12,368 nucleotides of DNA, from positions 1 to 12,368 of the forward strand of contig JBDSHZ010000073.1 in assembly GCA_039918235.1 (NCBI GenBank), given 5' to 3'. Positions 7,629-12,368 of the stretch are shown here, piece by piece. Under the pieces are notes generated by a model. That model was not told the DNA's origin and searched no databases. It saw only the letters and a list, made by a program, of their open reading frames with translations. The stretch is from Pseudopedobacter sp039918235 (GTDB lineage Bacteria; Bacteroidota; Bacteroidia; Sphingobacteriales; Sphingobacteriaceae). The translations under genes were made by a program, and so were the position numbers. Every line of letters begins with the position of its first letter. Within the stretch, counting starts at the first letter, position 1.

Positions 7629-7648
7629 CCAATTATTCAGCCAATTAT
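7629..7648. repeat. Direct repeat CCAATTAT, 12-bp period
   Basis: CCAATTAT occurs exactly at 7629-7636 and 7641-7648, start to start 12 bp, about 26-45 bp upstream of the AsmA-like start codon. On the coding strand this reads ATAATTGG twice. The near-helical spacing would suit a dimeric DNA-binding protein, but the repeat is short and AT-rich, so chance is possible. Confidence 0.35.
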
Positions 7649-7684
7649 AATTTATAAAAGCTTGAAATTTGTTAAGGAGAAAGG

Positions 7685-7708
7685 TATTTAATATTTGAAT
7701 ATTAAATA
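7685..7708. promoter_or_regulatory. 24-bp AT-rich dyad (candidate operator or hairpin)
   Basis: Arms TATTTAATATT (7685-7695) and AATATTAAATA (7698-7708) are exact reverse complements separated by TG. The dyad lies 8 bp past the permease stop and 82 bp upstream of the AsmA-like start. It has no GC pairs and no T run on the minus-strand downstream side, so it is a poor terminator. A binding site for a dimeric regulator is the more likely reading; a transcript-end stabilising hairpin is the alternative. Confidence 0.45.
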
Positions 7709-7716
7709 GGGAATAG

Positions 7717-8943
7717 TTACAACGCCTGCTTTAACGTATCAAATCTTTTGACGCTTAACCTTGAGCTGATGAAAGAAGCAATTAAGGAAATTACAAATAC
7801 AGTGATAAAAACCAGAAAGAAATCACCAATTCTGATAGCCATGGGATAAGCACTCATCATCATATTGCCTTGCGAGAGGGTAATGATCCCGAATCGGATT
7901 TGTATCAAACAAAAAACACCGCCAAGCACAAGACCTATTCCACACCCAATAAAAGAAATCATCAGTCCTTCTAATAAGAAAATCTGACGGATCATTTTTT
8001 TGCTTGCGCCTAAACTATTTAAAACCGCAATGTCTTTTTGCTTATCAATTACCAGCATGGTTAAAGAACCTACAATATTAAAAGTGGCAATGAGTAACAC
8101 AAAAGTCAGGATTAAGTACACTGCCCATTTTTCGGAATTAAGGATTTTATAAAGTAGGGCGTTCTGTTGTACGCGGTCTTTTACAATAAAATTGTCTCCT
8201 AATTTTTCCTGAATTTCATTTCTTAAGTCATCAGCCTGATCAGGGTCTTTTAGCAAAATTTCTACGGCACTTATGTTTTTATTTTCTGCTAAAAGTGCTC
8301 TAGCTGTTTTTATAGGAATAATCACTTCATTATCAGACTCCTGGTTCGATTCAAAAACGCCTACAGGACTTAAAAACCTAGATACAAATTCATCAGCGGG
8401 AGTAAATGATCCAGCAGTGCTCTTATTTGGAGAATAAATCTCCAGCAATCTGTTAGTGTCATTAATATTTATTCCTAACGTATATTGAACTGTAGAGCCT
8501 ATCACGGCATAGTCTTGGTCCCCTTCGTTTAAAATGAATTCTCCCTGTAATAAAGTAGCCTTTAAAGCTTTGTTTTTAAGAAAATCATTACTTACTCCTT
8601 TTATCTGGCCAATAAATTGTTGATCTCCATACTTCAATAATGCTTTTTCCTGTAAAACTTCTGTATAATTTACAAAAGATGCGTTGTTTTGAAAATAAAC
8701 CAAGGCCTTGTTGTTTGGATCGAATGTTTTACCTCTAGTGGGTTCAATTCTTAAATCTGGAGTAAGGGTATTGGACATGGAAACCACCAAATCTTCCAGT
8801 CCGTTAAAAGCAGACAAAATGATGATTAACGCAGCGCTGCCTACAAATACACCCAACATAGAAATGCCAGAAATGATATTAATGGCATTGGTAGATTTTT
8901 TTGAGAAAAGATACCTTTTGGCTATGTATAAAGCGGTATTCAA
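7717..8943 (-). CDS. LolC/LolE-family ABC permease (FtsX-like)
   Basis: A 408-residue inner-membrane permease with the LolC/E layout: one N-terminal membrane helix (about 20-48), a large periplasmic MacB-PCD-like domain (about 50-270), and three C-terminal helices (about 273-298, 324-350, 372-396). The N-terminal ALYIAKRYLFSKKSTNAIN followed by ISGISMLGVFVGSAALIIIL, and the FtsX motif KQKDIAVLNSLGASKKMIRQIFLLEG (301-326), are characteristic. In proteobacteria LolCDE releases lipoproteins from the inner membrane to LolA. The ATPase partner LolD is not in this window and must be encoded elsewhere. Whether this copy serves as LolC, LolE or a combined form cannot be told. The start appears to be TTG (8941-8943), two bases after the stop of the metallo-hydrolase gene: no in-frame ATG lies nearby upstream, and family proteins begin at this point. 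Translation is probably coupled to the gene before it. Confidence 0.92.
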   Translation of the reverse strand: MNTALYIAKRYLFSKKSTNAINIISGISMLGVFVGSAALIIILSAFNGLEDLVVSMSNTLTPDLRIEPTRGKTFDPNNKALVYFQNNASFVNYTEVLQEKALLKYGDQQFIGQIKGVSNDFLKNKALKATLLQGEFILNEGDQDYAVIGSTVQYTLGININDTNRLLEIYSPNKSTAGSFTPADEFVSRFLSPVGVFESNQESDNEVIIPIKTARALLAENKNISAVEILLKDPDQADDLRNEIQEKLGDNFIVKDRVQQNALLYKILNSEKWAVYLILTFVLLIATFNIVGSLTMLVIDKQKDIAVLNSLGASKKMIRQIFLLEGLMISFIGCGIGLVLGGVFCLIQIRFGIITLSQGNMMMSAYPMAIRIGDFFLVFITVFVISLIASFISSRLSVKRFDTLKQAL

Positions 8944-8945
8944 GC

Positions 8946-9587
8946 TTAACTGTTTAAAAATGGATTGTAAAGTTTCTCAAAACCGATAGTGGTAAAAGGC
9001 CCATGACCAGGATATACTTTTACTTCATCAGGCAATGTAAATACTTCATTTCTGATACTGCTGATCAAGATATCGTAATTCCCGCCAGGTAAATCTGTTC
9101 TGCCGATGCTGTTTTTGAAAAGCACATCTCCACCAATAATAAAAGCATCGGCTTTGCTGTAAAAGCAAAGGTGAGCAGGGGAGTGGCCTGGAGCAAAAAT
9201 AATTTCTAAAACGCCATTTCCTAAAGGAATTGATCCGCTGGTAGGTAGGAAATTTTCAGGCTCTGGAGATAGCTCATAGTTAATGCCTTGCGCTGGGGCA
9301 TAAGAAGGTATGGCATGCAATAGCGGTAATTCTCCTTCAGATAGCTGAGGTTTTAACCCATATTGCTCATAAATAAACTTGTTCCCTAAAACGTGATCAA
9401 TATGGCAATGCGTATTCAAAAGCATTACCGGCTTCAGCTTATTTTCTTTAATAAATAAAACTACGGCATTTTGCTCCGAAGCATTATACATTCCTGGGTC
9501 TATAATGGCACAGTCCCCACTTTCATCATAAACAACGTAGGTGTTTTCCTGATAAGGGTTATTTACAAATACTTTTAAATCCATCAT
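8946..9587 (-). CDS. MBL-fold metallohydrolase, glyoxalase II-like (YcbL type)
   Basis: A 213-residue cytoplasmic metallo-beta-lactamase-fold hydrolase. Metal ligands are visible: THCHIDHVLG at 59-68 gives His60, His62, Asp64 and His65; His135 lies in APGHSPAH; Asp154 in GGDVLF; His195 in YPGHGP. The IGRTDLPGG stretch (161-169) is a mark of the short glyoxalase-II-like group that lacks the C-terminal glutathione-binding domain of true GloB. Thioester hydrolysis, such as S-lactoylglutathione or another thiol conjugate, is plausible, but substrate cannot be read from sequence. The ATG at 9585-9587 overlaps the stop of the preceding alpha/beta hydrolase gene as ATGA, so the two are translationally coupled. 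A second in-frame ATG follows immediately (9582-9584). The permease gene starts 2 bp after the stop. Confidence 0.93.
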   Translation of the reverse strand: MMDLKVFVNNPYQENTYVVYDESGDCAIIDPGMYNASEQNAVVLFIKENKLKPVMLLNTHCHIDHVLGNKFIYEQYGLKPQLSEGELPLLHAIPSYAPAQGINYELSPEPENFLPTSGSIPLGNGVLEIIFAPGHSPAHLCFYSKADAFIIGGDVLFKNSIGRTDLPGGNYDILISSIRNEVFTLPDEVKVYPGHGPFTTIGFEKLYNPFLNS

Positions 9588-10897
9588 CTTTGTAATATCC
9601 AGCTCGCTAAATCATCTACTATGGGTTGGTCAACATTTCCTGCTTCTTGGTATTGGGCAGTTGTTCCTTTCTCTGGTACAAAACTGAACAAATGATTAAG
9701 CATAGGATATAATTTGGAGTCGAAACCTTTTTTACCTTTTAAAGCGGTGCTCCAAAGTGTGAAATCTTTAGTTGATACCTGAAAGTCATTACCTCCCTGA
9801 ATTACAAAGATTCTTTGAGGTATTTTTTTGGCTAACGCAACCTGATCCATCATATTCAGATCAGCCCAATAAGCTGCCGGTAAACCTAAAATTACTGAAT
9901 CTGCCGGTAAGCTAGTTGCAGTAATGGATTTGGAAGCCGTTAAGTCTTTAATGGCTAGGTCTAAATATTTTTTACCGTCTTTAGTAGTGTCTTTTTCTAT
10001 ATTGAAAAAGTAATTATTTTGCTCTATAGATATATCCTGAAGCTTTCTTGCAGGAGCGGCAGCTAAAATTATTCCTTTTAAATCAGGTGCTAATGTAGCA
10101 ATCTTAGGAGCCAGCATTCCCCCTAAACTATGACCGAATAAATAAACATTTTGAGAATCTACCTGTACTATTTTTTTAGTATAAGCAATCACGGCTAAGG
10201 CATCATCTAAAACCTCTTCCTTTGTTGTAAATGCACCACTAAATTCACCGGCATATAAAGCTGTTCTTTTTACATAACGTACAGATGCAATTCCTTGTGC
10301 GGCCAAGCCTATCGCCAAATCTTTAAAAGGTTTTTGAGCACCAACGCTTTCATCCATATCACCAGGTCCAGAGCCATGTACAAATACAACCACCGGGCAG
10401 TTCACGGTGTCTTTTGGTAGCGTAATCATAGCAGGTAACTCATGTGTGCCTGATTTAATGGTCACCAGTTTCTCTGTGAATTTATCACAATCAGTATATA
10501 TTGGAAGCTTATAACTGTTGGTAGTTGGCTTTGGAAGTATAAAAAAACCAACCATCTTTTGATCTTTGTTAAATACAAATTGGAAAGGCTGTGAGCTTTT
10601 ACTGAATTTACAATCCAGAATGACAATCTGAAATTCATCCTGAACTTTATTTTGTGCGCCATTAACAGATTCAAATTCTCCTAAATTTGTTTTTAGGTTT
10701 GCCCACATTGTTTTTAAAGTTTCTGGAGGCAATTTTTCTTTAACAGAAACATCAAAGAAATCTTGGGCTTCTTGATATTTCCCTTCTTCCAGTTTAGCGA
10801 AAAAATCACTGGCTGTATTGATAGAGGTAAGGATATTTTGTGCCGACGCACCTACGGTTATTAATAACAATAACACTGCGAGTTTGATTTTTTTCAT
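9584..10897 (-). CDS. Secreted alpha/beta hydrolase with N-terminal DUF3887-like domain
   Basis: A 437-residue exported hydrolase. MKKIKLAVLLLLITVGASAQ is a Sec signal peptide with probable cleavage after ASA (residue 19). Residues about 25-120 form a small domain resembling DUF3887 (helix DFFAKLEEGKYQEAQDFFD, then strands ending VGFFILP), often found ahead of such hydrolases. From about 140 the alpha/beta hydrolase fold follows: oxyanion region VVVFVHGSGPGDMDE (169-183), nucleophile elbow GHSLGG with Ser257, probable acid Asp371 in IQGGNDFQ, and catalytic His402 in MLNHLF. The triad is intact, so it should be an active esterase or peptidase-like enzyme in the periplasm; the substrate is unknown. 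It follows gldD by 27 bp and its stop overlaps the MBL hydrolase start, so it sits mid-operon. Confidence 0.92.
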   Translation of the reverse strand: MKKIKLAVLLLLITVGASAQNILTSINTASDFFAKLEEGKYQEAQDFFDVSVKEKLPPETLKTMWANLKTNLGEFESVNGAQNKVQDEFQIVILDCKFSKSSQPFQFVFNKDQKMVGFFILPKPTTNSYKLPIYTDCDKFTEKLVTIKSGTHELPAMITLPKDTVNCPVVVFVHGSGPGDMDESVGAQKPFKDLAIGLAAQGIASVRYVKRTALYAGEFSGAFTTKEEVLDDALAVIAYTKKIVQVDSQNVYLFGHSLGGMLAPKIATLAPDLKGIILAAAPARKLQDISIEQNNYFFNIEKDTTKDGKKYLDLAIKDLTASKSITATSLPADSVILGLPAAYWADLNMMDQVALAKKIPQRIFVIQGGNDFQVSTKDFTLWSTALKGKKGFDSKLYPMLNHLFSFVPEKGTTAQYQEAGNVDQPIVDDLASWILQR

Positions 10898-10924
10898 TTG
10901 ATATTAATAAATTATATTGTTTTA

Positions 10925-11509
10925 TTATTTATTCTTGAAGTGAAACGTTTTAATCATTCTGTCAATATCTGCTTTTATAAAATTGACAATTGGTTGTACA
11001 GAATCGGCCTGCGGTTTTTCGTTAAAATACAACGCTCCTCTTAAAAAATTTTGGTTACTATCTGTAAGGAAAAACTGTGTAGAAGAAGCCGTGTTACCTT
11101 CAATGGTGTAAAATATGCCATTGATATTGTTTTCAGGAACTGTAATTCTTCCTTCGTCTATGCCTGTAGCTTTAACCGTATGCTTAAATGCTAATTTTCT
11201 CGAATCCTCTATTAAATTGTCAAATTCAGCTGGGCTTGTAATTGGATAATAGCTGATATGTAGGCTTGCATTAAATTGAGGAAAAGTTAAATTATACCAG
11301 TTTGGTCTGTTCCCATCAGCACTGTCTAAGTACATTTTGGCGTATTTTGGGTACTCGAAACTGTAAAATGGGTTATCCTTAAATTCTTGATATTCCTTTT
11401 TTGGGTATTCAATTCTGAAATACCCTCTTGGTTTTGGCGAATAATCTGAATTGCTACCGCAGGCGGCAATCATAAGTCCAATACCAATAAAAAGAAACAG
11501 ATATTTCAT
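10925..11509 (-). CDS. gldD: Gliding motility lipoprotein GldD
   Basis: A 194-residue lipoprotein of the GldD family, known only in Bacteroidota. In Flavobacterium johnsoniae GldD is needed for gliding and is linked to the machinery that works with the type IX secretion system. The signal ends in the lipobox IAAC, so Cys17 is lipidated. The conserved motif YSPKPRGYFRIEYPKKEYQEF (about 23-43) follows, then FEYPKYAKMYLD, the strand-rich LHISYYPI segment and a C-terminal helix ending near KTFHFKNK. Full length for the family. It lies 61 bp after aroE and 27 bp before the alpha/beta hydrolase gene on the same strand, so it is likely co-transcribed with at least the latter. gldE, a common gldD neighbour in other Bacteroidota, is not in the window. 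Many non-gliding Sphingobacteriaceae keep gldD, so the gene alone does not prove motility. Confidence 0.93.
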   Translation of the reverse strand: MKYLFLFIGIGLMIAACGSNSDYSPKPRGYFRIEYPKKEYQEFKDNPFYSFEYPKYAKMYLDSADGNRPNWYNLTFPQFNASLHISYYPITSPAEFDNLIEDSRKLAFKHTVKATGIDEGRITVPENNINGIFYTIEGNTASSTQFFLTDSNQNFLRGALYFNEKPQADSVQPIVNFIKADIDRMIKTFHFKNK

Positions 11510-11570
11510 GGCTTTGAAGGTATAAAAAATTTAAAGAAATCTGATTTTGATTTTAGGAAAGCCAAGGACA

Positions 11571-12359
11571 TTAGCTATTCCATATTTCCCATGATTTTTC
11601 TGCCTGTAAAACCAACATATCCGCTCCATTTTTTGTGACTGCACCCTTTTCTTTCCCTTTTTGGAGGAACAGTGTTTCTTCAGGATTATACACCAAATCG
11701 TACAATAAATGTTGAGGAGTCAGAAATTCATATGGAATATCAGGACAGGCATCAACATCTGGGTAGGTGCCTAACGGAGAGGTGTTCACAATGATCTGGT
11801 ATTCTTTTAAAACCTTTTGGTTTAATTGCCCATAAGTAAACATGTTTTTTGCAGCCTTTCTGCTGACCAGTTTAAAAGGGATTTTTAGCTTTTTAAAAAC
11901 AAACTGAATTGCTTTTGCAGCGCCACCGTTGCCTAAAATCAGTGCTTTTTGATGATGTTTTTTAAGAAGTGGACTAATGGATTTTTCAAAACCATAAGCA
12001 TCGGTATTGTAGCCTATTAAGGAATATTTTTTCTCGTTTACCCTACATAGTTCACCACTAAAAAGTGAATTTACAGAGTGTCGAGTGCATATTTTAATAC
12101 AATTTACGGCTCCTACTCCTTCGGCTTCTTTGCTCAATTCATCTAAAAATTGCATCACCTCAATCTTGTAAGGAATGGTGACATTGATGCCGGATAAATC
12201 AGGATTGTTCTTAATCAGCTCTGGGAAATCTTGTATATTTCCCAGAGTGATTAAGCTATAAGATGTATCGTTGATATTTTCTTTTTCAAACTTCTCTGTA
12301 AAATATTTTTCAGAGAAGGAATGGGTTAAAGGATACCCAATTAGTCCAAATTTTTTCAT
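11571..12359 (-). CDS. aroE: Shikimate dehydrogenase
   Basis: Cytoplasmic enzyme that reduces 3-dehydroshikimate to shikimate with NADPH in the aromatic amino-acid pathway. With the ATG at 12357-12359 the protein is 262 residues and begins MKKFGLIGYPLTHSFSEKYF, the shikimate-binding motif with its serines. A GTG one codon earlier (12360-12362) is less likely; the ATG also places the catalytic lysine at Lys65, as in E. coli. NVTIPYK (59-65), GAVNCI with Asn86, and YNTDAYGF with Asp120 supply the active site. LILGNGGAAKAI (about 140-151) is the dinucleotide-binding loop, followed by VSRK (165-168), NTSPLGTYP (192-200) and the C-terminal NGADMLVLQA. Odd feature: Asn86 and Asp120 are 34 residues apart, against 16 in E. 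coli AroE, because of an extra stretch at about 91-113. The reading frame is open throughout. Upstream control lies beyond the window edge. Confidence 0.95.
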   Translation of the reverse strand: MKKFGLIGYPLTHSFSEKYFTEKFEKENINDTSYSLITLGNIQDFPELIKNNPDLSGINVTIPYKIEVMQFLDELSKEAEGVGAVNCIKICTRHSVNSLFSGELCRVNEKKYSLIGYNTDAYGFEKSISPLLKKHHQKALILGNGGAAKAIQFVFKKLKIPFKLVSRKAAKNMFTYGQLNQKVLKEYQIIVNTSPLGTYPDVDACPDIPYEFLTPQHLLYDLVYNPEETLFLQKGKEKGAVTKNGADMLVLQAEKSWEIWNS

Positions 12360-12368
12360 CACATTTTA

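Noticed and set aside
8708..8989. 93-residue plus-strand ORF over the permease N-terminus
   Set aside because: Antisense to the conserved LolC/E membrane segment; composition is explained by that complement.
10462..10674. 70-residue minus-strand ORF inside the alpha/beta hydrolase gene
   Set aside because: It is a different frame of a gene with a clear catalytic triad and signal peptide, and carries no independent signature.

Overview
The window looks like ordinary chromosomal DNA from a member of the Bacteroidota, most likely a Sphingobacteriaceae/Pedobacter-type organism. The evidence is the gliding-motility lipoprotein gene gldD, AT-rich coding sequence with little Shine-Dalgarno signal, a TAnnTTTG-type promoter box, and protein styles typical of that group. 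The genus is an inference. All genes of recognisable family are full length. No transposase, integrase, phage gene, CRISPR array, tRNA or rRNA is visible.

Left part (1-4318, plus strand): purD (purine synthesis), an unrecognised lipoprotein with two membrane segments at its C-terminus, tryptophan 2,3-dioxygenase (first step of the kynurenine route), and a branched-chain aminotransferase (ilvE). A weak hairpin with a T run separates purD from the lipoprotein gene. A good Bacteroidota -7 box lies ahead of the dioxygenase. These four genes are metabolically mixed and probably form several short transcription units.

Middle (4319-4500): the convergent junction. It holds a strong hairpin with a 14-bp stem that can terminate transcription from both sides. 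This is followed by a pyrimidine-rich stretch of nested inverted and direct repeats. It is the longest gene-free stretch, and no stretch exceeds 300 bases.

Right part (4501-12359, all minus strand, transcribed right to left): aroE (shikimate dehydrogenase), gldD, a secreted alpha/beta hydrolase with an N-terminal DUF3887-like region, a glyoxalase-II-like metallo-beta-lactamase-fold hydrolase, a LolC/LolE-type permease, a large AsmA-like membrane-anchored protein, and a lipoprotein serine hydrolase of the beta-lactamase/S12 type. Spacing is very tight through the hydrolase-MBL-permease block (a 4-bp ATGA overlap, then 2 bp) and between the AsmA-like gene and the serine hydrolase (10 bp). A 113-bp gap with a near-perfect AT dyad and a direct repeat divides these into two likely units. 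Five of the seven products (gldD, alpha/beta hydrolase, permease, AsmA-like, serine hydrolase) are expected in the cell envelope, so this half reads as an envelope-biogenesis neighbourhood attached to aroE.

I found no clear new defence, mobile or signalling system. The best leads are an 18-residue insertion in the active-site region of AroE, the lipoprotein with a C-terminal membrane hairpin, the AsmA-like/serine hydrolase pair with its dyad-containing upstream region, and the repeat-rich convergent junction.
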